DNA from: Streptomyces monomycini
Lineage (GTDB): Bacteria > Actinomycetota > Actinomycetes > Streptomycetales > Streptomycetaceae
Reading direction: 5' to 3'
Length of the DNA stretch: 64,000 nt
NCBI RefSeq assembly: GCF_022271435.1
Contig: NZ_JAFIQY010000020.1
Span: 1 to 64,000 of the forward strand
Shown here: positions 33,456-42,553 of the stretch, one piece after another
How positions within the stretch are numbered: the stretch's first letter is position 1
How the letters are laid out: every line of letters begins with the position of its first letter
Position numbers and translations under genes: made by a program
Notes under the pieces: model-generated
Databases searched by the model: none
The model's input: the letters and a program-made list of their open reading frames with translations, nothing else
What the model was told of the DNA's origin: nothing

Positions 33456-35512
33456 CGGCGGTGGCGGGAGACGGCGTACCGGACACACTGCGGGGGGCGA
33501 CGGAAAGGGGTGCTCCGGAGGACGAGGGTCCAGAGGACGGGACTCCGGAGGGCGGAACTCCGGAGGGCGGGGCTCCGGACAGCGGAGCGGAAGAGGACCT
33601 GATGCGACGCGTGCTGAGCACGCTGCTGCGCGAGGACGCGTACGGGCTGCGCCGCCGCGCCGGCACGGTCCGCCGCCCGGACGGTGACTGGCTGCGGCTG
33701 GCCCTCCCGGACGGGCCGGTCCTGGTCCCGGTCGAGGCCGACGGCTTCCAGTGCGAGACCGCCGCCCGCAGGGCGGAGCTGAAGCGCGCCGACGGTACGC
33801 GGGCGACCGGGGTGGACGGCATCATGGGCGTACTGCGCACCGCAGTGCCGCCCGAGGACCGGCCGGGCTTCGACGCCTTCACCGGCGAGTGCCACCAGGC
33901 GCTGGCTGTCGCCCGGATGCAGGCCGCCGCGCGCGCGGCGGTGATCGCCCGCCTCGGCCCGCACGCGGGCGGCGGCGCGTACGGCGGGAACAACGGGGCG
34001 GCGGCTACGGCCGGCCTGGCCGCCGGGGTCCGCGGCGCGGGGGCCCGTGCGTACGGAGCGGAACGCGGCGCGGCGGCCGGCGCGTACGACGGCGACCGCG
34101 CCTGGTGCGGCCCCGGCGGCGCCCTCGACTACGACACGCTCGCCGCGTACCGCGACCACCCCGTCTACCCCACCGGCCGGGCCCGCCTCGGCCTGGACGA
34201 GGCCCAGATCCGCGGTTACGCACCGGAGTTCGCCCCCGGCTTCGCGCTGCGCTGGCTGGCCCTCCCGCGCGAGGCCGTCAACGGCGACCAGGCGGCGCTG
34301 CCCGCCTGGTGGCCCGCCCCGGGTGACCTGGGCCTGCCCCGGCTGGACGGCAGCCACCTCGCCCTGCCCGTCCACCCGCTCACCGCCGCAGGACCGCTGG
34401 CCGAAGCGCTGCGCGCCCGCGGCCTCGAAGACGGCGCGCGGCTCGCCGACCGCGCCTGGCTGCGGGTACGGCCCACCCTGTCGATGCGGACCGTCGCCGT
34501 CACCGACGACCCGTACACCCACCTCAAACTTCCGCTCGCCACCGCCACCCTGGGCCGCCTCAACCGGCGCGGCATGAAACCCGGCACGCTCGTGGACGGC
34601 GCGGTGGGCCAGCGGCTGCTGGAGACCGTCGTCGACCGGCACCCGCGCTTCGCCGAGACCGTGCTGCTCGCCGACGAGACCACCCACCTGGACGCCGGAC
34701 ACGACCTGCTCGCCACTCTGGTGCGCCGCTTCCCGAAGGGCAGCGGCGGCACGGCGGCGGTGTGCGGCAGCGCCGACGGGCTGAAGGGAGCGCGGAGCCT
34801 GCGCGGGCTGCGCGGGTCCAGCGGGCTGCGCGGCGCCCGGGTCGTGCCGCTGGCCGCGCTCGCCGCCCGGATGCCGGACGGCTCACTCGTCGCCGACGAC
34901 CTCGCCCGCCGCTTCTACGGCGGCGACCTGCTCGCCCTCCTCGACGCCTACCTGACGCTCCTGCTGGACTGGCACACCACCCTCTTCGCGTACGGCATCG
35001 CGCTGGAGTCGCACCAGCAGAACACCTCCCTCGTCCTGGACGAGGTGGCCGGACGCCCGCGCCTGCGCCTGCTGCTCAAGGACAACGACGGGCCGCGGGT
35101 GAACACCGTACGGCTGGCCGCCGTCCTGGGCGGGGACGCCGCCGACCTGTGCGGATTCGACGACCGGCGCATCCTGGTGGGCGGCGACGCCCCGGTGGCC
35201 GACGTCTTCGCCACCATCACCGTCCACCTGTGCGCCGGGGCCCTCGCCTTCGAACTGGCCCGGCTCGGCCGCGCGCCGCTGCCGGTCCTGCTCGGGCAGC
35301 TCAGAGCGCGGCTCACGGAGGCCGTCGACCGGCTGGAGGCCGCCCCCGGAGCCGCCGCCGCCGTCCTGCGCCACCGCGTCCTGGACGCCGACCGGCTGCC
35401 GGTCAAAGCCATGGTCACGGCCGGCAGTCTGCTGTCGAAACGCCGGTCGGGGGCGTCGGACGTCAACAAGTTCTACGTCACCGGGCCGAACTACCTGGCG
35501 CCGGGCCGGTGA
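33452..35512 (+). CDS. IucA/IucC-type NIS siderophore synthetase (first)
   Basis: 686-residue NRPS-independent siderophore synthetase. The N-terminus is a Gly/Pro/Glu-rich repeat (EGPEDGTPEGGTPEGGAPD). Then come YPTGRARLGLDEAQIRGYAPEF, LPVHPL, MRTVAVTDDPYTHLKLPLATATLGRLNRR and HQQNTSLVL, the ATP- and carboxylate-binding blocks of the family, plus LKDNDGPRV in the FhuF-like C-terminal region. It adenylates a carboxylate such as citrate and condenses it with an amine or alcohol. GTG start overlaps the ATP-grasp stop (GTGA). A Gly/Ala/Tyr-rich insert around 180-215 looks disordered. Confidence 0.9.
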   Translation: MTAVAGDGVPDTLRGATERGAPEDEGPEDGTPEGGTPEGGAPDSGAEEDLMRRVLSTLLREDAYGLRRRAGTVRRPDGDWLRLALPDGPVLVPVEADGFQCETAARRAELKRADGTRATGVDGIMGVLRTAVPPEDRPGFDAFTGECHQALAVARMQAAARAAVIARLGPHAGGGAYGGNNGAAATAGLAAGVRGAGARAYGAERGAAAGAYDGDRAWCGPGGALDYDTLAAYRDHPVYPTGRARLGLDEAQIRGYAPEFAPGFALRWLALPREAVNGDQAALPAWWPAPGDLGLPRLDGSHLALPVHPLTAAGPLAEALRARGLEDGARLADRAWLRVRPTLSMRTVAVTDDPYTHLKLPLATATLGRLNRRGMKPGTLVDGAVGQRLLETVVDRHPRFAETVLLADETTHLDAGHDLLATLVRRFPKGSGGTAAVCGSADGLKGARSLRGLRGSSGLRGARVVPLAALAARMPDGSLVADDLARRFYGGDLLALLDAYLTLLLDWHTTLFAYGIALESHQQNTSLVLDEVAGRPRLRLLLKDNDGPRVNTVRLAAVLGGDAADLCGFDDRRILVGGDAPVADVFATITVHLCAGALAFELARLGRAPLPVLLGQLRARLTEAVDRLEAAPGAAAAVLRHRVLDADRLPVKAMVTAGSLLSKRRSGASDVNKFYVTGPNYLAPGR

Positions 35513-35691
35513 CCGCTTCGCCGGTTCCGTGCCGCCCGGCGTGACGCCCCTCCGGGCCCGCTGACGCGTTCCGGGCCCACAAGGGCCCGAGGGCCCCGGA
35601 GCCCCAGCCCCCCCCCACCGTCCCCCCACCGTGGCCGGGCCCACGCCCTCCTCCCAGGTTTCCGCTCACCACCCCTGTTGGAGTCCCCGCA

Positions 35692-37497
35692 ATGCCCCTC
35701 GCCCCCTCCCGCACCACCGGCACGGACGACCGCACGGTCCCGCTCACGGCCGACGAACCCGTGGCCCACACCCTCCTGAACTGCCTGCTGCGCGAGATCT
35801 GCGGCCCGGAACGGCAGGCCACCGTGGCCGGTACGCACCTGCTGCTCCGGCTGCCGCGCTGCGGCGAACTGCTGCGGGTCCGCCTGCGCCGTGTCTCGCT
35901 CACCGGGGCGCACCGCTTCACCGGCCCGGCCGGACGGTGGGGCGACGGCGGCTGGCACGAACTGGGCTGGGAGGAACTGGCCGCGTGCGCACAGCGGGAG
36001 CTGGAGCTGCGGACGGGCGTACGGAACGAGGAATTCCGGGCGCAGGTCGCGTCGAGCCACGCGGGCGTCGCCGCCGCCCTGGACCACGCCGCCGCCGGCC
36101 GGGCGGACAGCCGGGACACCGGTCCGCACGCCCGCTACCTGCGCTCCGAACAGTCGCTGCTGTTCGGCCACCGCTTCCACCCGACGCCCAAGTCCCGCAC
36201 CGGCAGCGCCGCCGACTGGGCCCGCTACGCCCCCGAGGCCGGAGCCCGCTTCCCCCTGCGCCACCTGGCCGTACGCGCCGACCGGGTACGCGAGGAAGCC
36301 GCCGCCCCCGCGGCCCTGACCGCGCTGGACCGGCAGGGCGAGGTGCCCGACGGCTACCGGCTGCTGCCCGCGCACCCCTGGCAGTACGCCATGCTCCGCG
36401 CGCACCCCGCCCTGCGGGACGCCGTACGGCGCGGTGACGTGCTGGACCTGGGGGAGCGCGGCGACGCCTTCGCGCCCACCGCGTCCGTCCGCACGCTCTA
36501 CGACGGCCGGAACTTCCTCAAGTTCAGCCTCAACACCCGCATCACCAACTGCGTACGCAAGAACGCCGACTACGAACTGCGCGGCGCCGTCGCCCTCACC
36601 CGCCACCTGGAACCCGTCGCCACCGCCCTCACCGTCCGCTTCCCCGGCTGCGGCCTGCTGCGGGAGCCCGGCTACCGCACCGTGGACGTGGGCGACCGGG
36701 AACTGGCCGAAGGGCTCGGCGTGATCGTCCGGGAGGGGCTGGACGCGCGGCTGCGGCCCGGCGTCACCCCGCTGCTGGCCGCCGCCGTCGCCGACGAACA
36801 CCCGTCGAGCGACGCCCAGTTCGGCGAGCTGCTGCGCGGCGCCGACCCGGTGGCGGCGCTGGGCTGGTGGGACGCGTACCTCTCGCTGCTCGTACCGCCC
36901 GTGCTGGCCGCCTACTTCGACCACGGCGTGGTCCTCGAACCGCACCTCCAGAACGTCGTCGTCGGCGTCGACGCCCTCGGCATGCCCGTCCAGGCACTCT
37001 TCCGCGACCTGGAGGGCACCAAGCTGCTGCCCGGCCGGCACACCGCGTTCCTCGACAGCCTGCCGCAGGACGTGGCCCGCCCCCTCGTCTACACACCGCA
37101 GCGCGGCTGGGACCGGGTCGTCTACTGCCTGCTGGTCAACCACCTCGCCGAGATGGCCGCCGCCGTCACCGACCTGCACCCGGGGCTGGAGGGCGAACTG
37201 TGGCGCGCCGTACGCGGAGTGCTGCGCGAGCAGAGCGCCGCCCACGGCGAACCGGCCGAACTGCGCGCCCTGCTGGCCGGTGCGCCACTGCCCGCCAAGG
37301 CCAACCTGCTGACGCGCTGGGGGCGCGCGGCGGACCGGGAGGCGGAATACGTGCACATCACCTCGCCCGTCGGCCCCGGCAGAGCGCGCGGTACGGCGAG
37401 CGGTACGGTGTCCGACGGCCTGGCAGCGCCCCGCACGCGCGCCGCGTCCCGGGCCGCATCCCGCGCCGCCTTCCCCCGCCCCCGGAGCACCTCATGA
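35692..37497 (+). CDS. IucA/IucC-type NIS siderophore synthetase (second)
   Basis: 601-residue synthetase with textbook motifs: GHRFHPTPKSRTG, PAHPWQYAML, SVRTLYDGRNFLKFSLNTRITNCVRKN, and EPHLQNVVVG with the catalytic-site His and Asn. It is shorter and clearly distinct from the first synthetase, so the two should catalyse different condensations, as PvsB and PvsD do in vibrioferrin assembly. The 179-base gap before it contains a GGGCCC-ACAA-GGGCCC hairpin and a C-rich tract and may host a second promoter or attenuator. GGAG precedes the ATG. The C-terminal ~40 residues are Arg/Ala-rich and look non-essential. Confidence 0.92.
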   Translation: MPLAPSRTTGTDDRTVPLTADEPVAHTLLNCLLREICGPERQATVAGTHLLLRLPRCGELLRVRLRRVSLTGAHRFTGPAGRWGDGGWHELGWEELAACAQRELELRTGVRNEEFRAQVASSHAGVAAALDHAAAGRADSRDTGPHARYLRSEQSLLFGHRFHPTPKSRTGSAADWARYAPEAGARFPLRHLAVRADRVREEAAAPAALTALDRQGEVPDGYRLLPAHPWQYAMLRAHPALRDAVRRGDVLDLGERGDAFAPTASVRTLYDGRNFLKFSLNTRITNCVRKNADYELRGAVALTRHLEPVATALTVRFPGCGLLREPGYRTVDVGDRELAEGLGVIVREGLDARLRPGVTPLLAAAVADEHPSSDAQFGELLRGADPVAALGWWDAYLSLLVPPVLAAYFDHGVVLEPHLQNVVVGVDALGMPVQALFRDLEGTKLLPGRHTAFLDSLPQDVARPLVYTPQRGWDRVVYCLLVNHLAEMAAAVTDLHPGLEGELWRAVRGVLREQSAAHGEPAELRALLAGAPLPAKANLLTRWGRAADREAEYVHITSPVGPGRARGTASGTVSDGLAAPRTRAASRAASRAAFPRPRSTS

Positions 37498-38786
37498 TCA
37501 CCGAGCTGGCCGCGCGCCAGGTGGACCTCCTCACGGCCGGACACCCGGGCCCCGGCGGCGCCCTCGAAGGACCGCTGCCCGCCTATGTCTACGACCTGGC
37601 CGACCTGGACGCCCACGCGGCCTCTGTACGGGCCGCGCTGCCGCCCGCCGTCGAGCTGTACTACGCGGCCAAGGCCAACCCGGACCCGCGTCTGCTGCGG
37701 ACCCTGGCCCCGTACACCGACGGCTGCGAGGTCTCCTCGGCGGGCGAAGCCGCCCATGTGCGCGCGGCCGTGCCCGCGCTGCCCCTGGCCTTCGGCGGAC
37801 CGGGGAAGACCGAGGCGGAACTGCGCGCCGCCCTGGACCTGGGCGTCGAACGCTTCCACCTGGAGAGCGAGCACGAACTGCGGATGCTCTCCGCCCTTGC
37901 CGGGGAAGCCGGCCGGACCGCCGACGTGCTCCTCCGCGTCAACCTGCCGCTCGGCGCGGGCGTGACGGCAGGCGCCGCGCTCGCGATGGGCGGCCGGGCC
38001 ACCCCCTTCGGCCTCGACCCGGCGCGCGCGGAACACTGCCTGCCGCTGCTCTGCGACGGACCGCTACGGCTGCGCGGCATCCATGCCCACCTGGCCAGCG
38101 GCCTGGAAGCGCCCGCCCAGCTCGCCCTCGCCGCCCGCATCACCGAATGGGCCCGGCACTTCGCCGCCCGGCACGGCCACTCCCTGTGCGAGGTCGGCCT
38201 CGGCGGCGGCATGGCCGTCGACTACACGCGCCCGGACACCCGCTTCGACTGGACGGCGTACGGCACCGGACTTGCCGAGCTGGCCGACCGCTACCCCGAG
38301 TTCACCCTGCGCATCGAGCCGGGCAGGGCGCTGACCGCCTACTGCGGCTGGTACGTGACCGAAGTCCTGGACGTCAAGCACAGCCACGGCGAAGCCTTCG
38401 CCCTACTGCGCGGCGGCACCCACCACCTGCGCACACCGGTCGCCAAGGGACACGACCACCCCTTCGTCGTCCTGCCCGTCGAGGAGTGGACCCGCCCTTG
38501 GCCGCGACCGGGCGCCCACGGGCAGGAGGTCACCCTCGCCGGGCAGTTGTGCACTCCCAAGGACGTACTGGCGCGCCGGGTCCCCGTCGCCCACCTGCGC
38601 GCCGGCGACCGGATCGCCTTCGCACTGGCCGGCGCGTACGCCTGGAACATCTCGCATCACGACTTCCTCATGCACCCGCCGCCGGCCTTCCACTACACGG
38701 GCGGCGGCGAACCGGCGGGCGAGTCCGTGGGGCGCGCGCGGCGCAGTTCGCGGACACAGTGCCACTCGGCGGCGAACGGGCGGTAG
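37494..38786 (+). CDS. Fold-type III PLP decarboxylase (PvsE/SbnH-like)
   Basis: 430-residue PLP enzyme of the alanine-racemase/LysA fold. Lys60 in YYAAKANPD is the Schiff-base lysine. HAHLASG, the Gly-rich phosphate loop GLGGGMAVDY, EPGRALTAYCGWYV, the Cys of QLCTPKDVL and the Tyr of GAYAWNISHHDFLMHP complete the family set. In vibrioferrin and staphyloferrin B pathways the equivalent enzymes decarboxylate a citryl-amino acid intermediate, giving an ethanolamine- or diamine-type arm; that role is inferred here. ATGA overlap with the second synthetase. The last ~30 residues overlap the convergent GNAT gene. Confidence 0.9.
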   Translation: MITELAARQVDLLTAGHPGPGGALEGPLPAYVYDLADLDAHAASVRAALPPAVELYYAAKANPDPRLLRTLAPYTDGCEVSSAGEAAHVRAAVPALPLAFGGPGKTEAELRAALDLGVERFHLESEHELRMLSALAGEAGRTADVLLRVNLPLGAGVTAGAALAMGGRATPFGLDPARAEHCLPLLCDGPLRLRGIHAHLASGLEAPAQLALAARITEWARHFAARHGHSLCEVGLGGGMAVDYTRPDTRFDWTAYGTGLAELADRYPEFTLRIEPGRALTAYCGWYVTEVLDVKHSHGEAFALLRGGTHHLRTPVAKGHDHPFVVLPVEEWTRPWPRPGAHGQEVTLAGQLCTPKDVLARRVPVAHLRAGDRIAFALAGAYAWNISHHDFLMHPPPAFHYTGGGEPAGESVGRARRSSRTQCHSAANGR

Positions 38787-39661
38787 CCCAACGCGGCGTT
38801 GATGGCGAGCATCGGGGCGTTCTCGGCGTCGTTGGACGTGAACGCCTCCGTACAGCCGGCGTCCCGGGCCCGGCGCAGGGAGTCGGTCTTGGCGAGCCTG
38901 GCCAGTCCCCGGCCCCGGTGGGCGCGGCGGGTACCGGTCATCTGCGAGGCGTAGCGGCCCTGTCCGTCCGTGCCGGCCAGGCTGAACGACACGATCTCGC
39001 CGCCGACCGTCACCACCGTCGTCAGGTCCAGGTCGATGTCCGGCTGCTCCCAGGTGTGGACGATCCAGTCCTCGTACGTCATCGCGTCGACGGTCAGGTC
39101 GTCCGGCTCGTCCGCCGTGACCTCGGCGTCCACCACGAACAGCGGGCGGGGGTCGGCACCGAAGTCGGCGGCGGTGCGCAGCTCCGTACCGGGCGGCAGG
39201 CTCGCGGGCCGCGGCGGCAGGGCGGCGTGGGCGAGGCCGAGGCGGAGGTAGCGGGCCAGGCGCAGGCGGCGGTAGCCGCGCCGTTCGGCGAAGGTTAGCG
39301 AGCGGAGTTCGTCCTGCGGGTGGGCGTGCAGGTGGGTGACGCCGAGACCGGCCAGGTGGTCCTCCGCCGCGTCGAGCAGGGCGCGGCCCGCGCCCAGCCC
39401 GCGGTACCCGGGATCCACCAGCGGCGCGACGACACCCTGCCCGGCCGTGCTGCTGTCGTGCCGGACGCTCGCCTTCACCACGCCGACGACCCGGCCGCCG
39501 GCCTCGGCGACGAACACCCGCAGCCGCCGGGCGGCCGGCGCCTCGGCGACCTCCCAGGCGACGGACTGCGGGGTCGAGATCCCGTAGGGCAGCACCCGGC
39601 GCCGCACCTCGCTCACGTACCGGGCATCGGAGCGGTGGAAAGGCCGCACGGTGACAGTCAT
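38693..39661 (-). CDS. Tandem GNAT-domain protein
   Basis: 322 residues with two acetyltransferase-like halves. The first spans about 1-150, with VDPGYRGLGAGRALLDAAEDHLAGLG carrying the RGxGxG/A acetyl-CoA loop. The second spans about 165-310, with TGTRRAHRGRGLARLAKTDSLRRA and NAPMLAINAALGYRP. Double-GNAT proteins of this kind occur in streptomycetes; substrates are generally unknown. It faces the siderophore operon and overlaps its last gene by 94 bases, so it is unlikely to be co-regulated, though acylation of a siderophore arm is conceivable. No strong ribosome site before the ATG. Confidence 0.82.
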   Translation of the reverse strand: MTVTVRPFHRSDARYVSEVRRRVLPYGISTPQSVAWEVAEAPAARRLRVFVAEAGGRVVGVVKASVRHDSSTAGQGVVAPLVDPGYRGLGAGRALLDAAEDHLAGLGVTHLHAHPQDELRSLTFAERRGYRRLRLARYLRLGLAHAALPPRPASLPPGTELRTAADFGADPRPLFVVDAEVTADEPDDLTVDAMTYEDWIVHTWEQPDIDLDLTTVVTVGGEIVSFSLAGTDGQGRYASQMTGTRRAHRGRGLARLAKTDSLRRARDAGCTEAFTSNDAENAPMLAINAALGYRPFAAEWHCVRELRRARPTDSPAGSPPPV

Positions 39662-39866
39662 CCGCGGAACGGTACGCCCACCGCCCGGACGCCGCCTCCG
39701 AATTTCGCGGGGCGGCACCACCGCACGGCCGGGCCGGAACGGCCCTTGCCGGCGCGCGTTCACGGCACGACATGTGCGGCCCTGCGGACAGGGCGGGCGC
39801 CGCTGGCGCACAATGGGGGCGACCCACCCCTGCGTCTGTCGCAACCCCCGTACCAGGAGCGCCACC

Positions 39867-40265
39867 GTGGCCGTCCAGCAAGCGCCGCCCCTGCGGCTGA
39901 CCATCGACCCGGACGCGGCGGACGCGCCGTTCGAGCAGGTCCGGGCCCAGATCGCCGGTCAGGCCCGGGCCGGCGGGCTGCCGGTCGGCCGCAAACTGCC
40001 CACCGTACGCGGCCTCGCCGAACAGCTCGGCCTGGCCGCCAACACCGTCGCCAAGGCCTACCGCGCCCTGGAGACGGACGGCGTGATCGAGACGCGCGGG
40101 CGCAACGGCACCTTCATCGCGGCGGCCGGCGAGGCGGCCGACAAGGAAGCGGCGGCGGCCGCCGCCTCCTACGCCCGGCGCGCCCGCCGCCTCGGCCTGG
40201 ACCACGAGGCCGCCCGCACCGCCGTGACGGACGCCCTGCGCGCGACCTACGGAGACGACGCATGA
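39867..40265 (+). CDS. GntR-family regulator, YtrA-type
   Basis: 132-residue regulator consisting almost only of the winged-helix domain (LPVGRKLPTVRGLAEQLGLAANTVAKAYRALETDGVIETRGRNGTFIA, about 40-86) and a short helical C-terminus. That is the size of YtrA-subfamily GntR repressors. GTG start follows GGAG. Overlaps the next gene by ATGA. YtrA-type regulators usually control linked transporters; here the coupled gene is a VOC protein instead. Confidence 0.88.
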   Translation: MAVQQAPPLRLTIDPDAADAPFEQVRAQIAGQARAGGLPVGRKLPTVRGLAEQLGLAANTVAKAYRALETDGVIETRGRNGTFIAAAGEAADKEAAAAAASYARRARRLGLDHEAARTAVTDALRATYGDDA

Positions 40266-40690
40266 CCGCCTTCGCCCGCGTCCAGTGCACCGCCCTGGAC
40301 TGCCCCGACCCGATGCGGCTCGCCCGCTTCTACGCGGAACTGCTCGGCGGTGAGATCAACCGCCGGACCCCTCTGTGGACCACCGACGACGACTGGGTCA
40401 CCCTGCACACCGAAGGCGGCACGGTCCTCGCCTTCCAGCGCGCCCCCGAGCACCGCCCGCCCCGCTGGCCGGACCCGGAGCATCCCCAGCAGTCCCACCT
40501 GGACCTCGGCGTGGAGGACAGGGAAGCCGCGCACCGGCAGGTGCTCGACGCGGGCGGCACCCTGCTCGACGCCACCCACGGCGGCGGCCCGCACGGCTTC
40601 CAGGTCTACGCCGACCCGGCCGGGCACCCCTTCTGCCTCGTGTGGGAACGGCCCGGGGACCAGCAGTCGTACGAGCAGAGCACCGCATGA
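40262..40690 (+). CDS. VOC (glyoxalase/bleomycin-resistance fold) protein
   Basis: 142-residue vicinal-oxygen-chelate protein with paired beta-alpha-beta-beta-beta modules: VQCTALDCPDPMRLARFYAELLG at the start and QQSHLDLGVEDREAAHRQVLDAGGTLL in the second half, ending YADPAGHPFCLVW. His in SHLDLG and Glu in LVWE are the usual metal positions. It could be a metalloenzyme or a sequestering resistance protein. Co-translated with the GntR regulator. Confidence 0.85.
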   Translation: MTAFARVQCTALDCPDPMRLARFYAELLGGEINRRTPLWTTDDDWVTLHTEGGTVLAFQRAPEHRPPRWPDPEHPQQSHLDLGVEDREAAHRQVLDAGGTLLDATHGGGPHGFQVYADPAGHPFCLVWERPGDQQSYEQSTA

Positions 40691-40732
40691 CCGGACGGTA
40701 GGCGCTCGCCGTCGTCCCGTCCCCGCGTCGTT

Positions 40733-41089
40733 TCAGCGCAGCCAGGCGGGGTGGCCCTTGGGCCGGGGAAGGCCGGGGTACGGCGCCGGGTAGGCGACGC
40801 GCGTGACGATGTGGCAGTGGTTGCACCACCACAGGCAGCCGTCCGCGTCCACGTCGTCCCCTTCGCACGCCATGCAGGTGTCGCCCGCGATGCCGGCCGC
40901 CACGCCGCGATGGTTGCCGTTGGCCATCCGCCGCTCGTACGCCGTGCGTTCCGAGGTGTAGCAGTGCAGGCACAGCGCCTCGTCGAGGCCCGGCAGCTTC
41001 ACCGTCTCCTGGCCGCACCGGCACATCAGCACGCCCACATGGCGCGGGTCCAGACCGACCGGTCCGCCGCGCGGCCTTCCTTGACTCAT
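40733..41089 (-). CDS. Small double zinc-ribbon protein
   Basis: 118 residues with two cysteine clusters. The first is CRCG...CLHC (about 23-42), the second CMACEGDD...CLWWCNHCH (about 72-95). Both look like structural zinc ribbons. No catalytic domain. Seven of its eight cysteines fall in CxxC- or CxC-like pairs. I cannot name the family; roles in nucleic-acid or protein contacts are typical of such proteins. The ATG follows GGAAAGG. The 196 bases before the AAA ATPase stop hold no gene. Confidence 0.7.
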   Translation of the reverse strand: MSQGRPRGGPVGLDPRHVGVLMCRCGQETVKLPGLDEALCLHCYTSERTAYERRMANGNHRGVAAGIAGDTCMACEGDDVDADGCLWWCNHCHIVTRVAYPAPYPGLPRPKGHPAWLR

Positions 41090-41285
41090 GCCGGAACCTT
41101 TCCCGTACCGGCGCATCCACCGCACCGCGTCGTCACCGGGCCACCGCCCCGCGTCCCCCATCGTCCTCTCCGCCGCGGGGCGCCGCTGGGCTTTGGGCAG
41201 ATCGGCCGACGGCAGCGCAGCCGACGCCGGCGACCCCGCCGCCACAGACGCCCCACCGAAACAGACGCTCCGCCGCTACAGACCG

Positions 41286-42407
41286 CTACAGATAGAGCCC
41301 CGCGTCCGCACCCGGGTCCTGCGCCGGGACCGCGGCGGGACCGGTGCCGCGGCGCAGCGCGTACAGCTCCGCCAGGGTCGCCCCGTCCCGGCCGACGCCG
41401 TCCTCCTTGCCGAGCCAGCGCACCGCCTCGGCGCGGTTCAGCGGGCCCACCTCGATACGGGCCATGCAGCGGCCGGGCCGTACCACCGCGGGGTGCATCC
41501 GCTCCAGGTCCTCGTTGGTCGTCACCCCGACCAGGACGTTGCGGCCCTGGCCCAGCAGCCCGTCCGTCAGGTTCAGCAGCCGGGACAGCGCCTGCCCCGC
41601 CGTGTGCTTGGCCTCGCCGCGGATCAGTTCGTCGCAGTCCTCCAGCAGGAGCAGCCGCCAGCGCCCCTTGCCCGCCGCGTCGTCCTCGCCGATGGCGATG
41701 TCCATCAGGTAGCCGATGTCGTTGAAGAGGCGTTCCGGGTCCAGGACGCAGTCGACCTGGCACCAGTCGCGCCAGGAGCGGGCCAGGGTGCGCAGCGCGG
41801 AGGTCTTGCCCGTACCGGGCGGTCCGTGCAGCAACAGCAGCCGCCCGGAGATCTCCTCCGGTGCCACCTTCATCAGCCGGTCCAGCGCGTCGGCCACCGG
41901 CGCGGTGTAGTTGGGGCGGATCTCGTCCCACGTCCCGGCGGAGATCTGCCGGGACGTGCGGTGCGGGCCGCGCCGGGGGGAGAGGTACCAGAACCCCATC
42001 GAGACGTTCTCCGGCTGCGGCTCCGGCTCGTCCTCCGCGCCGTCGGCGGACTGGCCCAGCACCTTCTGGGCCAGCTCGTCGGTGGTGGCCGTGACGGTCA
42101 CGTCCGCGCCGCGGTTCCACCGCGACACCAGCAGGGTGAAACCGTCGCCCTCGGCCAGGGTCGCGCTGCGGTCCTCGTCGCGGGCCGAGCGCAGCACCTT
42201 GGCACCGGGCGGCAGCAGCGTCAGGCCGGATTTGACCCGGTCCACCGAGCGGCTGCGCGCGTACGGCTGCTCGCCGTTGGCGAACCGCCCCAGGAACAGG
42301 GCGTCGACGACATCGGACGGCGAATCGCTGTCGTCCATGGTCAGACGGATCGGGAGGGACTCCTCGGCGGGGGACGGCTGGACGCGGTCGGCACACATGA
42401 CCACCAT
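41286..42407 (-). CDS. AAA-family ATPase (DUF5925-type)
   Basis: 373-residue protein. Residues 1-150 form a family-specific N-domain (ADVTVTATTDELAQKVLG), and the rest is an AAA module. Walker A GPPGTGKTS (about 196-204), Walker B LLLLEDCDE (about 250), sensor 1 VLVGVTTNEDLE, and an arginine-finger region HPAVVRPGRCMARIEV. It resembles the actinobacterial AAA proteins annotated with DUF5925, presumed remodelling ATPases of unknown target. Several closely spaced ATGs make the exact start uncertain by three codons. Divergent from the glycosidase gene. Confidence 0.85.
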   Translation of the reverse strand: MVVMCADRVQPSPAEESLPIRLTMDDSDSPSDVVDALFLGRFANGEQPYARSRSVDRVKSGLTLLPPGAKVLRSARDEDRSATLAEGDGFTLLVSRWNRGADVTVTATTDELAQKVLGQSADGAEDEPEPQPENVSMGFWYLSPRRGPHRTSRQISAGTWDEIRPNYTAPVADALDRLMKVAPEEISGRLLLLHGPPGTGKTSALRTLARSWRDWCQVDCVLDPERLFNDIGYLMDIAIGEDDAAGKGRWRLLLLEDCDELIRGEAKHTAGQALSRLLNLTDGLLGQGRNVLVGVTTNEDLERMHPAVVRPGRCMARIEVGPLNRAEAVRWLGKEDGVGRDGATLAELYALRRGTGPAAVPAQDPGADAGLYL

Positions 42408-42553
42408 GATCCGGCAACAGCGCCCGCCGCGTACACGGAATTTCCCCTGCCAACGGGTCTTTCTTCGAGAAGTCCGGCCGCAGGCGGACCGGCCCCCCGC
42501 ACTTCCCGGGAAACCGGCCGTCCGGCCCGTGAAGCTGGCTAGGCTGGCCCGTT

